DNA of 64,000 bases from Punica granatum (Eukaryota; Streptophyta; Magnoliopsida; Myrtales; Lythraceae): assembly GCF_007655135.1 (NCBI RefSeq), contig NC_045128.1, positions 20,678,811 through 20,742,810 of the forward strand, read 5' to 3'. The notes beneath the pieces are model-generated. The model was not told where the DNA came from. It did no database searches and was given only the letters and a program-made list of their open reading frames with translations. This document shows, piece after piece, positions 1 to 12,599 of the stretch. Position numbers and translations under genes: made by a program. Within the stretch, counting starts at the first letter, position 1. Every line of letters starts with the position of its first letter.

Positions 1-345
1 TGGGGTGAGGCCGAGAGGCTCCTTTGTCTTGCCCGATCCAACGATGTCTCCTCGACTCCGATTCAAGCTATTTCCCGACATGCTAGCACTATATACGATG
101 ATGACATGCATAATACGATGTAAAAACACATAAAAACATAAACTTGCATGCGAATCAGTCATGGACCGCCTTATCGCCTCACAAACGCAAAGAAAACGTA
201 AAAGTCCTAACTTCTCTGAGTTGGAAATGATTATACCTAGCCCCGGGATGCGGGAAAAGTCGAGGAAAGCCGGAAAAAGGGCTTGGGAAGTCGGTTCTGC
301 CCCCTGGAATGAACAGACCCGAATCAGTGAAGTCGGGTCGGCGGC

Positions 346-890
346 AGACCCGACTGGCAGTCCGGTTTGTCGGGGGTGTACCGGTTGATCGGGATGGAAT
401 TTTCGTGCGGGGCCAGTTGCATTGGATTCCCAAGAGGCCAAGGATCGCGTCTGCGGTGGTTTCGGGAGGAGAGCACGCGTAGATTTTCTGGAAATCAAAA
501 ACAAAGTCGGGTTAGTAAAAAAAAGACAGATCCAGTCGGGACAAACAGACCCGACTGGCACCCGGCAAAGAAAAGGCTCTATAGGAGGCTCCCGGTGGTC
601 TTTTGATGCAAGGTCGGTGGCATTGGACTCCTAACTGAGTGAGGAACACGGTGATAGGTGGCTCGTAGCAAGATTAAACCCGAGCTGACCTGTGCGTTCC
701 TGCAAAATTCGGGTTAGAAAAGACGACCAGAGGAGCAAACCCGACTGGCACCCCGATGAAGAAACGACTCTACGGGAGGCTCCCGGTGGTCTTTTGGTGC
801 AAGATCGGTGGCATTGGACTGCTAACCGACTGAGGATCATGCCTGCGGTGGTTTCATGAGGTTTGGACATGTAGATTTTCCTGAGAGATG
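346..890. repeat. About 190-200-bp tandem repeat inside LTR, three imperfect copies
   Basis: The phrase ACCCGACTGGCA recurs near 347, 550 and 739. Copies two and three share a long block containing GAGGCTCCCGGTGGTCTTTT and GGTGGCATTGGACT. Copy one retains CATTGGATTCC and a TGCGGTGGTTTC segment that recurs near 843. The spacing is about 203 then 190 bp. It lies downstream of the TATA box in transcript terms, so an LTR transcript would contain it. It looks like a local duplication specific to this LTR copy. Confidence 0.7.
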
Positions 891-1127
891 CAAAGAAAAC
901 CGGTACAAACTGGAAAAAATCTGTGAAGGAAGAAAAGAGAGAAATGGTGGTGGTGCGCGGTTGAGCGGCTCTCGGCACGTGACCACCTCGTCACGGGGGA
1001 GAGTGAGGGTCATGAGGAACCCTTAGAAAGTGATGGCACGACTCGCCATAGTCGTGGGAAGGAGTGGCGTCGAAGAAGCCCGGAATCCACCCGTGAAACC
1101 CGATTCTGCTCAACTCTGGAACGCGGG

Positions 1128-1380
1128 GCTGAAGAGTTCAAATGTAAAAACTAAGCTCGGAAATGGACTTAGGAGGTCGAAAACATGTGGGATATGAAGT
1201 TTGGTTGAGTTTGCTTAAGTCGAGAGGGAAGAACTCGCATAGAAACCGGGAAAACGCTTAAGGGACTGTTTCTGGACAGAGCTGGAACGAGGTGCTGGGA
1301 GCTTCAAATGAAAAATCTAAGGTCGGAAATGGACTTAGGAGGTCGAAAACATGTGGGATGTGAAGTTTGGTTGAAGTCGG
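1128..1380. repeat. Direct duplication of about 165 bp inside LTR
   Basis: Two near-identical blocks contain GGAAATGGACTTAGGAGGTC followed by GAAAACATGTGGGAT. They begin near 1128 and 1291. Single-copy relatives of the block occur once in the other LTRs, for example around 47196-47290, so this is a duplication private to this copy. Confidence 0.7.
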
Positions 1381-2968
1381 CTAAGGTTGGGTGGCGGTCG
1401 CCGGAAAACGGGATTGGTTTGGCCTTGTATTGCCCGGTTTCTGGGCTGAGGAGGGGCTGCACGAATTCTGGAATTTGCTGAACTTTAAGAGGGCTTGGAG
1501 AGGGTTTCCTAGAGTGAGAAGGCTAGAGAGATGATGGGAGTTGAGTTGTGATTAAGTTAATGACCCATAGGCTTATAAAGGTGGCTTTAATGGCTCAATT
1601 AGTGAAAACAAAGCACAATTAAGGAGAGGGTTAGGGGGATCCGAATTTTTAAGATGGATTAATGAGGGGAAGTTGTCTTGAAAGGTGATGGGAAGTGATG
1701 GATGGAAGAGTAGAGTTGATGGATGGAAGAGTGGAGTTGATGGGTGTAAGAGATATTTTGAAAAATGGGTGGATGAGGCTCATTTGGCTTGTCTTTAGAG
1801 GAGAGCCATGGCTCGCGGCTTGGCTCGGCTCGGCTTGGCTAGCTCAAGGGTCCCACTTGATTAGGAAGAAAGCCGGAAGAAGCTCGGGGCTTGATTGATC
1901 ACGCATTCGATTTCCGTGGTTCGCTTGAACGATGAATTATCGATGTACGCGCGAATACGATTTTAATGAGCCTAATATTGTCATTCTTCGTATAGATGAC
2001 CTAGGAATCTGCGAACAGGGCTTTCTCAGTGTTTCCCGAGTGTTCTGATGTGTTCGGAGACCACTGTGATCTCCGTTTGTCAAAAATGAGTCCCGAAGGC
2101 TTGTCGGGAGGCGTTCGTGACCATTGAAACGTCACTCGGGAGATCGGTATGACTTGCTTGGTCCGAACTGAAATGATTTCCTAGCCCCTGGGGGTTATTG
2201 GGAGTGGGTGGTGCAAAGCTCGGACGTCAACATTTTCCCGAATGAGTTCTGAGCATAAGATTCCCCGTGAAAGGGGCCCTTTCATTACTGGAATGGTACT
2301 CGGGAAACCTAAATGGATCATGCAATGCTATCGGGGTTTATCTCCTAAGCCCTTGAGGTCCCTGGGATTGATTGGCGCAAATTTCGTGCACTGACGATTT
2401 GTTAAAAGGGTCTCCGGCTATGTCTTTCTGTAGAAAATGGCCCTTTTTTCCCGGGTCGGGATCCACTCAGGAGACCAAGATGAACCCCGAAACGCAGTCT
2501 GAATCCTATTCCATGTCCTGGTAGTCCTTGGGTATGTGCAGGCCTGTTTTCGGGTGTCGTTTATCTGTTCGTGAATCGGGCCTCTCGGGGGCCCCGTTAG
2601 GAAGGCGTCTGTGAATGTTCGGGAGAGCCCCGGCTTAAGCAGGGTGATTCTGAAGTGTGACCGGATGTGCCATTGGTCATTTTGGCACGAAGAGGGATTT
2701 TTAGAGTCCCATATTGGATACCCTCTGACGCTCCGATAATCCGGTGATGAATAGTGCCACAGTGCCGGTCTCTACTGTTTTCAGGGTTCGCTGTCTGTTT
2801 ACTCTTCCGATTGCCTTCTCGTGCTCTCCTAGTGGACCCTGCTTTTCTCTTGTTATTCATGACTCTGTGCCCGCACATTCGCCTCCGGTTTTCCGATGGT
2901 GAATAGTGTCCCGAGCTTTGGTCAGAAGTCCTCTGTCGGAGATGGTGGACCAAAATGAGGTGCTGACA

Positions 2969-3070
2969 GAGATGATGGAAGTTGAGTTGTGGTTAAGTTA
3001 ATGACCCAAGAGGCTTATATCGGAAGGCTAATGATGCAAAATTAGTGAAATTAAGTGTGATTTAGAGGGG
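2969..3070 (-). mobile_element. Second A-like LTR, minus strand, left part
   Basis: The first bases match positions about 1529-1625 of the neighbouring LTR, including GAGTTGTG-TTAAGTTAATGACCCA. This is therefore the U3/TATA part of another minus-strand LTR. It is cut on the left by the LTR that ends at 2968 and interrupted on the right by the solo LTR at 3071. Its last five bases, AGGGG, are the left target duplication of that solo LTR. The copy resumes at 7928. Confidence 0.8.
3066..3070. repeat. Left 5-bp target-site duplication of solo LTR
   Basis: AGGGG lies immediately before the solo LTR and is repeated exactly at 7923-7927. Five-base duplications are the normal product of Ty3/gypsy integrase. 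Confidence 0.92.
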
Positions 3071-6000
3071 TGTACGGACCCGAATGTGGACTCTCGTCGG
3101 GGCCCGCATTGCGCGCTTTTGGATCGCGCGGCTTGGGAGTGTCCACCTTCCCGTGGGGACGCGTGACGGACACGCGTGAGAGAAGGAGTCGCCACTTATC
3201 ATTTTACGACCCGAAGGTCGAGGGCGGATAAGTTACCCATGTCTAGGGGTATGGAACACCTAGTTTGTCGTTAAGGTCATTCGTCTATGCGGAACCGGAA
3301 AGTCCGTGTTCGGGGGTTCATGTTACGTGCGGGCCTATATCCCGCACGCCCTTTCGGTACTCTGGTTTCCTAGGCTTGCATGTTTTATGATTTACCGCAT
3401 GAATTAAGCTGAACTCGGCTCGCACGTTTTGACACCGGAGATTCGATGAACTAAACGATGTCGGTTGAGAAGCCGAGAGAGAAGTAAACCCGTATGTCGA
3501 GGAGTTGGTTCACAATCTTGCGTTACAGTTCATCGAACCATGGAGGTTGAATCCATGCGTGAACCAGAACCGCAAGTTCTTGGATTTACTTGTATCCGGG
3601 CAAGCATTAGACCGATTCGATTAATTCGACTATCGGACCGTTAGCTCACCGACTGGAATTCTTACAGAACAAATGTACAAAATAAAAGTCCTTACAATGC
3701 TCTCGAAGACAATAAATACAAATTACAAAAGGGTCGAATTCCAGTCGTTTCGCGTTCGGTTATTATTCCACTCTAACTCACCGTGAGTTTAGGGAAAAGA
3801 CCGAAGAACTGAAATTCAATGGACGCTCTCACTGAATAGGCGTTGGACCCTGTGAGTGTTGATTAGGGTGTTGAACCCTGTGCTCGATGATTAGGGCGTT
3901 GAATCCTAATATTATTCGGCCTAGGGATCAAGCTCGACCCGCATGGCAAACAGGTGCGGAAAGATAACACGCAGCAGGTAAATAACAGACAAGGTGTTGT
4001 TATTATCGAGTGTACGTGTTTTAACAAGTTGTTAATCCGGGGTATTTTGGCATGCAAATCCTACCCTAGACAAACAAGCACGTGCCAATGTCTTAGCATT
4101 CGGCTTTGTTTTGAGAACTTGACAAAAAGATTCAAATCTCATGTGTGTGGATTGCTTTTACAGTTGTTCTATATTGTGACACTGAATTTCCACTGAATTA
4201 GCCAAACTCATGTTTTGACTCTAGATTTGGAATCTAGAATTCCTCCTAACCATTATCTAGTGTTTGGTTAGGTCGAGTGAAAGGTTAATCAGCATTTTGC
4301 ATGTTTTCTGACAGAGATAACCGTTCTAGTTACCCGAGTCTATGTTAGGATGACAGAAACTCATCAGTTAGATAAGAAAAGGCTATGCAGATGAACTTGC
4401 ACCTGAACAGGTAGCCCGTTCTTATCCCGTACTGTAGTGTTTCTGTCATGCTAGCCCTAAGGGTGTCGCTGAATTGTGAAAAGACGATTTTGCCCTTTAT
4501 TTGAAAATTGTTTTCAGAAAAGGGGAAACATCACAGTGCGGGCCACCTCGGCCTGTAGCCAGTGTCGACCAATTCCCTGGATCGTCCAGGGTTGTGCAAG
4601 AATCCCGAAAAAGCCAAAGAACCAGTCGATCTGCCCGGAAGTGATCTAGAAAGATCTTCTGTATCCTAACCTGAGTTACTTGGAATCAGGTAAAAACTCA
4701 AGTTGAGACACAGAAGCCCTTTTCAGACGTCCATGCTACATTGGATAGCGCGTTTCGGGTTTTGAAATTGATAAGTTTGAAAAGGACACCAACGTCATTT
4801 GACAACTCATCGACGCGAGTTATCAGTTAATGGCCAATTCGTGTAAACGTCATCAGTGTGAAGTGGGTTTAATCATGTGAGTGTCCCGATTAACCCGTTT
4901 GTGGAATTAATGCTTAAGGGTTGTGCCGAATGCATTAATTGTGAAAACGATTCGCGACTCGAAGACCAAGACGATTCCATAAGGATCGAGGATAATTTGG
5001 TCCAATGACCGAAATTACCCTCGTAACCGAATGGACCCGAATGAGTCATCGATACCCGAGTCCATGCATGCTTTGTTTTGAAAAGACATTTTCATGCGAT
5101 ATTGCGACGATAATGTAAATTGTAAATTACACGAAAGCCGAGAACGGACTCAAAACGGGAAGAGAAAGCCTCATGCAACCCGTACGAGTCTAAGAGACTC
5201 TTGGTTACTTCTCCTTAGAGATAGCCGAGAGGTCCCATAGCCCGAATGGGGTTCCACGAGATTTCCTCGTCTCGTTTCGAATCATTTCTCGCATGCTTAA
5301 ATGACAAACATGATAAATGACACGATTAAACGAAAGTCGGTATTGCCATGATTTGAATAACGCATTCGAACATGCAAACATGCACAAACAAGTTATTTAA
5401 GGAATCGATAAAACAATACCGACTTTGTGCACGTAAGAAAACACGAGGAAACTCGGGAATCAAGCTTGGATCGGGCTAAGAAGGCCGATCTTAACCCGAG
5501 GAAAGCAAGCCAAGCCTCGGTCACCTCTTCTTGAGGCAAACCCGAGAGCTCTTTTGCTTATTTCGGGTCGGGAAGGTCTTCCAAAGGTCGATCCAAACGT
5601 TTCCCGACATGCTAACATGTTAATCGAGGATAAACATGCATGATATATTGTAAAAGTGTATAAAAATTAAGTCTTGCAAGTGAACATGCTTTGCGCACCA
5701 TATTACTCCATAGCCATGCAAATAATGTAAAAAGCCCTAACTCCTCTAAGTCAAGAGTGATTTACCTAGTCTCGGGATACGAGGAAAGAGTCGGGGAAGT
5801 GTTCGAGAGTCGGGTGACTCGGTAGAACGCTCGGGAGGATGCACATTCGGGGAGCTAGGTGCACGGGGAGTGCGGCTGGAATGCACGGGAGGCCCGCGGG
5901 GCGCGCGGGGGAGCGGGCAGGCGCGCGGACGTGCAAGCGTGCGCGCGGCTGGCGCTGGCGTGTCACTATTCACCCGAGAGTAGCGATTTCACCCGAAATG

Positions 6001-7922
6001 CACTATTTGACCTGAAACAATAATTTAAAGACTTCAAATGGAAAAACCAACTTCACCAATGAACTCCATGGGTCCAAAATGAGTGGGATATGGAGTTTGG
6101 GAAATTTTGAAGTTAAGTCAGGATGATGAACACCGACTTCCGACTTAAGAACTTTGTGTTTTGCCCGATGTTTTCTTTTCTATTTTTTTGGGATGAAGCT
6201 TGCTGGTTCTTGGCTGCTCTTAGCTATGGAGTTTGAGAGGATTTTAGAGGGAGAAAGCTAGTGAGAAGTGTGCAAAAGGAGAAGTGATTAAGTTAATCAC
6301 TTTTGGGCAATTTATAGTAAAAACGAATGGGCAATTAAGCAAAGCAAAGCACCATTAGTGGGACCATTAGCAAATTTCGGCCACCTTAATGAGGATGAGG
6401 ATGAATGTGGACCAAGTGTTCTTGATGAGGAAGAGTTAAGAGCATTAATGGAGATGGAGTTGATGGCATGAGTGTTGTCTTCAACTTCCCAAGATATTTT
6501 GGGCTAGGTGAGGGCAAGAGAGGAAGAGGAAGAGGCCGAAAATTTTGGGGCAAGGGGCGGTTGCCCTTGGGCAGCCCGTGGGTTCCACAGCCCATGAGGA
6601 GGAACCGGGAGAAAGCTCGGGTCTCGATTGGTCGCGCATTCAAAGTTCGTGGTTCGAATTGAACGTCGAATTGTTGATATACGCGAGAAAACGGCTTTAA
6701 TGAGCCTAAGATTGGCACTTTTCGTGGAAAAATGCCTCGGAAGCGTACGAGGCTCGGAAGCCGGTTTTTGCTCATTGCAAGTGATCAGAGGGAAGTTGTC
6801 CGCTTCTGACAGCATATCTTGTGTTTGCATCTCACGTTGGTCATTTTGACATAAATTGTCAGACAACGTGAACAATTATCCCTTAAGCCGGTAATGCTAA
6901 CGTGGGGCCGGAGACGTCCTAGGAGGCCGAAACTGGATTTCTCAGAATGCTTTCTGCGTTTCTTGGGCGATCCGGAGATCACTGTGATCTCTGTTTGTCG
7001 AGATCAGACCTTCAAAGACTTGAAAAGTGTATCTGAGACCTCTGAAGCATTGCTCGGGAGGTCTAGATGAATCGTGTGATTTATTCCGACAATTCCACGT
7101 TGAGCCTTGAGAAGGCTAGCTTGGTGTAGGATAGACACCCGACGTCTAGTTTCCGTAAAAAGGACCTCCGGATATGCATTTCTATTGAAAATGGCCATTT
7201 CCGTTCTTCGGAGGTTACTCGGGAAACTGAAATGGTTTTTGCTGTCTGTTCTGCCCAATTTTGAATGTCTGCTAGAGTTTTCAGGGCAATGCGGAATGAA
7301 CTTCATTTGCCGTAATTCCATCAGACCATTCCCCGGCTATGCTCTTCCGAAGATGGGGTATGCTTGTTTTGCCGCTCGGAAGTCATTTGAAGTGTCTGTG
7401 TGACTTCCAAGAGACAATCTGAAGCATTGTTCATGCTCTGTGTGCTGGTAGGGCATGGCCGCGTCTGATATTTGGAATTAACTTTTCTCCAGGAAACCGG
7501 CATTTTTGGACTTCCACTGAAAAGTTGTCTGTATACAGAAATATATTCTATATAGAGCAGATGATTCGTAAAATGCCTTTGGGGACACTTTTCATCTGTT
7601 TGGCATTGAAGTGGATTTTTGGAGTCCAATATTGGCTATCTTCCGACGACCGAGCGAACTATCGGAAAATAGTACCGTTCGTGTGATATACTGAAAATGC
7701 CGGTTTTGGACATTGTTGAGCTCTCTGGTCGCTCTGTTACCTTTTGGTGACTCCTGGAGCCCTTCTGTCAGGTGTATGTGTCATTTGCCCGATTTCGCCG
7801 ACTTGAGGGTGAATAGTGATTTTTGCTCTGTTGAGTCGTTTCTCTGTATTTTGCTCAAGTCATGTTTTGGATCATTGCTAATAATGTAATTTGGAATGGT
7901 GAGCCAAAATGGGGTGCTGACA
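3071..7922 (-). mobile_element. Family B solo LTR, 4,852 bp, minus strand
   Basis: A complete family B LTR in reverse orientation. It begins TGTACGGACCC (complement of the LTR end) and finishes GGTGCTGACA (complement of the LTR start). AGGGG flanks both sides and no internal region is present, which is the expected product of recombination between the two LTRs of one element. Read on the minus strand it has a TATAAA box (complement of 6311-6316), the conserved CTAGGTAAA motif (complement around 5761-5769), a short GC-rich stretch near 5870-5960 where element B2 carries an expanded minisatellite, a UUCG-type hairpin (complement of 3207-3220), and a TGGCGACTCC 10-mer (complement of 3185-3194). 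It is about 630 bp shorter than the B2 LTR, mainly because it lacks that expansion. Open frames in it are not convincing genes. Confidence 0.93.
6311..6316 (-). promoter_or_regulatory. TATA box of solo LTR
   Basis: The complement reads TATAAA about 1.6 kb from the LTR start, at the position where the other family B LTRs have TATAAAT (30538) or TATATAT (50429). It is inferred to be the core promoter of the former element. Confidence 0.5.
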
Positions 7923-7927
7923 AGGGG
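7923..7927. repeat. Right 5-bp target-site duplication of solo LTR
   Basis: AGGGG, identical to 3066-3070. Host LTR sequence resumes immediately after it. Confidence 0.92.
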
Positions 7928-9125
7928 GATTATGGGGCTGCCGAATTTTGAAGAGGGGTTAGGATGGGGAAATGTCACTTAGAGTGTGGGGGAAGCAAGA
8001 GGAGAAGTGATGGGAAGTGATGGATGGAAGATATGTGTAAGAAGATATTTCAAATTGTGTGGTGGAGGGAAGTGGCTTGGGGTTGAGCCATCGAATTTGG
8101 GTTTTAGCCGGTTGAGCCGTGGCTTGGAGGCTTGGCTTGGCTGAGCTGTGGGCCTCATTCGACTAAGAGAAAAGCCGGGAAAAGCTCGAGACTTGATTGA
8201 ACGTGCGTCCGATCTTCGATGTCCGATTAATTAATAGATTTGGAATGCTTGAACGAAGAGAATTTGAATGAGCCTAATATCGCCATATGTCGTATGAACG
8301 AACGTTCGGGTGACTCGGCGCCTCGAGAGTCGGTTTTGTCCCGTCTGGGCGTTCAGAGTGGAATTAACCGTCTCTATTCTCCGATTGCTCCTTTGTGCGT
8401 TGTAGTGCTTGTCTCGGTGAGCTTTTTGCCTCATGGGGGATCGTTGGCTCACCATCCCCGACCGAAGACCGTTGCCCCAGGAAGACCTAGGGACTTGTGA
8501 CCGGGGCTTTCTCAGTGTTCCCCGAATGTCTTGAGGCGTTCGGGGATCGCTGTGATCTTTGTTTTCTGTGGATGTGTCCCGAAGATTCACCGGGAGGCGT
8601 TTGCTACCACTGAAACGTCCCTTGGGAAACCCTGTAGAGTTCCGAAAGGTCGTCTGAAGCTTGTTCCATGACCCCGGTAGTCCCTGGGTGCCTGTAGGCC
8701 CGTTTTGGGGTGCCGTTTACTTGTCAGTGGATCGGGCCCCGGGAGCCCTGTCAAAAAAGGCGTCCGTGAGAGATCGGGGGTGTCCCGGCTTAAGCGGTAT
8801 GCCCCCGAAATGCGCTCGGACGTGTCGTTGGTCACTTTGGCACTGAGAGGGATTTTTAGGGTCCCATATTGGGCACCTTTTGGTTTTTCAGTGATTCGGT
8901 GATGAATAGTGCCACAGTGCTGGCTCCGCTGTTTTCGGGGTTCCTTGTTTGTCTGTTCTTCTGACGGTTCTCCTCTGCCTTTTTTAGTGCACCCTGCTTT
9001 TCTCCTGTAATCCACGTCTCTGTGCCCGCATGTTCGCCTCTGATCGTCGGGTGATGAATAGTAACCCGGGCTTTGGTCGGAGATTCTTGTGTAGGAAGTC
9101 GGTGGGCCAAAATGGGGTGCTGACA
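7928..9125 (-). mobile_element. Second A-like LTR, minus strand, right part
   Basis: Continuation of the LTR interrupted at 3070. It contains the U3 blocks seen in the family A LTRs: the GGGGCTGCCGAA segment, runs of GGCTTGG/GAGCCG, the GCTCGAGACTTGATTGA block, and the terminal GGCCAAAATGGGGTGCTGACA-type end at 9125. With 2969-3070 this gives about 1.3 kb, matching U3 of the complete copies. The rest of this LTR lies left of the window or was removed by the LTR at 1-2968. Immediately right of 9125 is intron sequence of element C, so this element inserted into C. Confidence 0.85.
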
Positions 9126-9162
9126 CTATAAGTTTTCTAAGACAATTCTCTCGAATTTTCAG
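9126..9162 (+). other. 3' end of the pro-pol intron of element C
   Basis: These 37 bases end TTTTCAG and are followed by GCTCCACTCGAATCC. The same arrangement, with a shared TTTCTAAAACAATTC-like block, ends the introns at 38944-39133 and 60319-60506. The donor side and the preceding gag-pro of C are not visible because the minus-strand LTR was inserted here. Confidence 0.7.
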
Positions 9163-12100
9163 GCTCCACTCGAATCCAAATCCTCGACACTTCGATTCGA
9201 ACCTATTCCAAGAGCACCTCGATGAGCCCCAACCCGTATACTTCGGGGAAGGGCTTCCCGAGGACAGTCAAGTACCCGAGATAGAAGAGAGTTTGCGTCG
9301 CCTCGAGGACCATCAAATCACCTCGGTTGAGCCGACAGAGGAGATCAACGTGGGCACTGAAGAAGAGCCTCGCACCTTGAAGATCGGGACAGCACTCTAT
9401 CCTACAGAGCGAACCCGGATGATCGACTTCCTGAAGGAATATCAAGAGGTCTTCGCCTGGTCCTATGCTGACATGCCCGGCTTAGACCCCTCAATAGTCG
9501 AGCACTTCCTTCCACTCGACACTGAGAAATTCCCGCCCAAGCGCCAACAGTTGCGACGACAGCGGGCTATTCTTCTCCTCCGCATCAAGGAAGAAGTCGT
9601 CAAGCAGATCAACGCGGGGTTCCTCGAAGTCTGCAACTATTCCGAGTAGGTGGCGAACGTTGTGCCGGTAGAAAAGAAGGATGGAAGGGTCCGAGTCTGC
9701 GTCGACTACCGGGACCTCAACAAAGCTAGCCCTAAGGACAATTTCCCCCTGCCGCACATCGACGTCCTAGTCGACAATACAGTGCGCCATGCCCAATTCT
9801 CCTTCATGGACGGCTTCTCCGGATACAATCAAATTCGGATGGCCGAAAAGGACAAACTCAAAACGACGTTCACTACGATGTGGGGAACTTTTTGCTACCG
9901 CGTTATGCCTTTCGGCCTCAAGAACGCAGGGGCAACTTATCAGAGGGCTATGGTCACCTTGTTCCACGACATGATGCACAAAGAAGTCGAGGTATATGTC
10001 GACGACATGATCGCCAAGTCCAAAGAGGGAGAAGACCACCTTGTCAACCTGAAGCGCCTTTTCGATCACTTAAAAGAATATAAGCTCCGGCTTAATCAGG
10101 CAAAATGCACATTTGGCGCCCGATCGGACAGCTGCTAGGATTCGTGGTCAGCAAGCGCGACATCGAAGTGGATCTGACAAAGTCAAGGCGATCAAAGAAC
10201 TTCCCCCGCCGTTAACGGTTCGAGAGGTACGCGGCTTCTTGGGGCGGCTGAACTACATTGCGCGCTTCATTGTAAACCTGACGGATAAGTGTCAACCGCT
10301 CTTTCGCTTGCTCCACAACATTGCGGCGATGGAGTGGGACCACGAGTGTTATAAGGCCTTCAACACCATCAAGGCCTACCTGATTCAGCCGCCGATTTTG
10401 GTACCACCCGTGCCAAATCGGCCCCTCATTCTATACCTCACGGTGCGCCAGCAATCCTTGGGGTGCATGCTAGGGCAAGAAGACGAGTCGACGCGCACGG
10501 AAAGGGCGATATATTACTTGAGCAAGAAGTTCACCGAAGGGGAATCCAATTATCCGGAGATTGAGAAAATGTGTTACGCGTTAGTGTGGGTCATGCAGAG
10601 GCTCTGACAGTACACGCTCTATCACACGGTCCGCTTGCTGTCAAAAGCGGACCCCCTACGATACTTGCTTGATAGCCCCTCCTCCATGAGAAACATCGCA
10701 AAATGGCGCTGCCAATTGACGGAATACGACATCGAGTACGTGCCCCGCACGTCTGTCAAGGGGCAGAAGATTGCCGATCACCTAGCAGAATTCCCGATCG
10801 ACGACGACACGCCGATTAACACTGACTTCCCGGATGAAGGGATCCTCCAGGTAGATGAAGAGAAGGAGGAGCCAACATGGAAGATGTACTTCAACGGAGC
10901 TGTCAATTCCTTAGGATCAGGAGTTGGGGCAGTCTTGATATCCCCGGACGGGCGTCATTATCCAGTCGCTGCAAAGGTGGGTTTCTCCTGTACCAATAAT
11001 GTGGTCGAGTACGAGGCGTGTATCCTCGGTTTGCAAGCGGTGATCGATTTCAAGGTGAAGGAGTTAGAGGTATTCGACGACTCCATGCTCACGATCTTCC
11101 AAACATTGGGGCAATGGAAGACAAAGGACGCGAAGTTAGTCCCCTACTATGAGTACCTTGAGGAATTGGCGAAGAGTTTTGAGAAGATCTCATTCACCTA
11201 CACTCCACGCGCGAAGAATCAGTTCGCGGACGCACTTGTAACACTCGCGTCCATGGCAAGCATCTCAGAGGGGAACACCATCGAACCCCTTGAAATCGAA
11301 GTGGCCCAAGGCCCGGCCCACTGCATCGCAATCGAAGCGTCCGAAGCGAAGCCGTGGTACGAAGACATCAGGAACTTCTTACAAACGGGCCAATATCCCC
11401 TGCTCGTCGATCACCGCGATTGAAAGACGCTCAGACGCCTCGCAATGCACTACTTTCTGAGCTGCGAGATACTATACCGCCGTTCCTTTGATTCCACGCT
11501 TCTCCGGTGCATCGACGAACACGAATCGCGACGTCTTATGGAGGAAGTGCACGGAGGAAACTGCGGACCCCATATGAATGGCCTCATGCTCGCTAAAAAA
11601 ATTATGCGCTTAGGCTATTATTGGTCCACTGTGGAGACCGACTGTGTAAAGCACGTCAGGCATTGCCACCGATACCAGGTTTACGCCGATCAGATTAAGG
11701 CACCGCCCAATGAGCTACACCCTATGACGGCCCCGTGGCCTTTCTCAATGTGGGAGATGGACATGATTGGCCCGATCAATCCCAAAGCGTCTAACGGACA
11801 CATGTTTATCCTGGTGGCAATTGATTACTTCACCAAGTGGATCGAGGCCATCACTCTCGCGTCGGTCACCACAAAAGCCGTGGCCCGTTTTCTTAGACGT
11901 GACGTCATCGCCCGATACGGAGTCCCTGCGACGATCATCACGGACAACGCCAAGAACCTGAACAACAAGGTCATCGATGAGCTTTGTGCACAATTCAAAA
12001 TCCGACACCGCAACTCCACCCCATATCGTCCCCAAATGAACGGTGTGGTGGAGGTAGCGAATAAGAACATCAAGAAGATCATCGAGAAAATGACAGTGAA

Positions 12101-12599
12101 CTACAAGGATTGGCACGAGATGCTCCCCTATGCACTCCTGGCGTACCGAACGTCTATACGGACTTCAACCGGGGCAACCCCGTACTCCCTGGTCTATGGC
12201 ATGGAGGCAGTCCTCCCAATTGAGGTCGAGATCCCTTCCATGAGGATCCTTGCCGAGGCCGAACTTGAGGAAGCGGAATGGGCAAAACAACGATACGAGC
12301 AATTAAACCTCATTGACGAGAAAAGGTTGAAAGCACTATGCCACGGGCAGTGCTAACAGAGGATGGCTCGAGCATTCAACGCCAAGGTCCGTCACCGGGA
12401 GTTCAGTCCTAGTGACCTTGTCTTGAGAAAAGTCCTACATGTCGCACCTGATTCTCGAGGGAAGTTCTCGTACAAATACGACGGTCCCTTCGTCGTTAAA
12501 GAGACTTTCTCCGGGGGAGCAATCATTTTGAGCGATATGGATGGCACCGAAAATGCACTTCCCGTCAATGCTGACGCCATCAAGAAGTATTATCCCTGA
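9163..12599 (+). pseudogene. pol: Element C pol (RT, two RNase H, integrase), decayed
   Basis: This is the polymerase polyprotein of a family A-type Ogre element, read after the inferred splice acceptor. Domains in order are an N-terminal region (VPEIEESLRRLEDHQ), reverse transcriptase with the YVDD box near 9994, a degenerate gypsy RNase H, an archaeal-type RNase H (from about 10880), integrase (zinc finger, catalytic D-D-E core), and a C-terminal KYDGPF module. It is dead. There are nonsense codons at 9647 (TAG for the Trp of B1/B2), 10605 (TGA), 11421 (TGA) and 12354 (TAA), and a frameshift near 10130. Key residues have also changed: YFDGA of the second RNase H reads YFNGA, and the fourth zinc ligand of integrase (CHLC in B1/B2) reads CHRY. 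Several stops look like C-to-T or G-to-A transitions. The product would have acted in virus-like particles and the nucleus. Confidence 0.93.

Larger units (their letters stand above)
1..2968 (-). mobile_element. A-like Ogre LTR, minus strand, cut by window edge
   Basis: This is LTR sequence in reverse orientation. Its right edge, ending GTGCTGACA at 2968, is the complement of the LTR start TGTCAGCACC shared by all LTRs here. The left part runs off the window, so the LTR end and any internal region are not visible. Landmarks shared with other copies, read on the minus strand, are the U3 start near 2597-2968, a TATAAG box (complement of 1572-1577) and the conserved CTAGGTA motif (complement around 231-240). 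The copy is diverged from the complete family A LTRs and carries its own internal duplications near 346-890 and 1128-1380. Short reading frames in it have no recognisable product and I treat them as chance. Confidence 0.8.

Noticed and set aside
8587..9126. Minus-strand frame of 179 codons
   Set aside because: It lies inside U3 of an LTR, similar frames at other LTR starts are broken, and no domain is recognisable.
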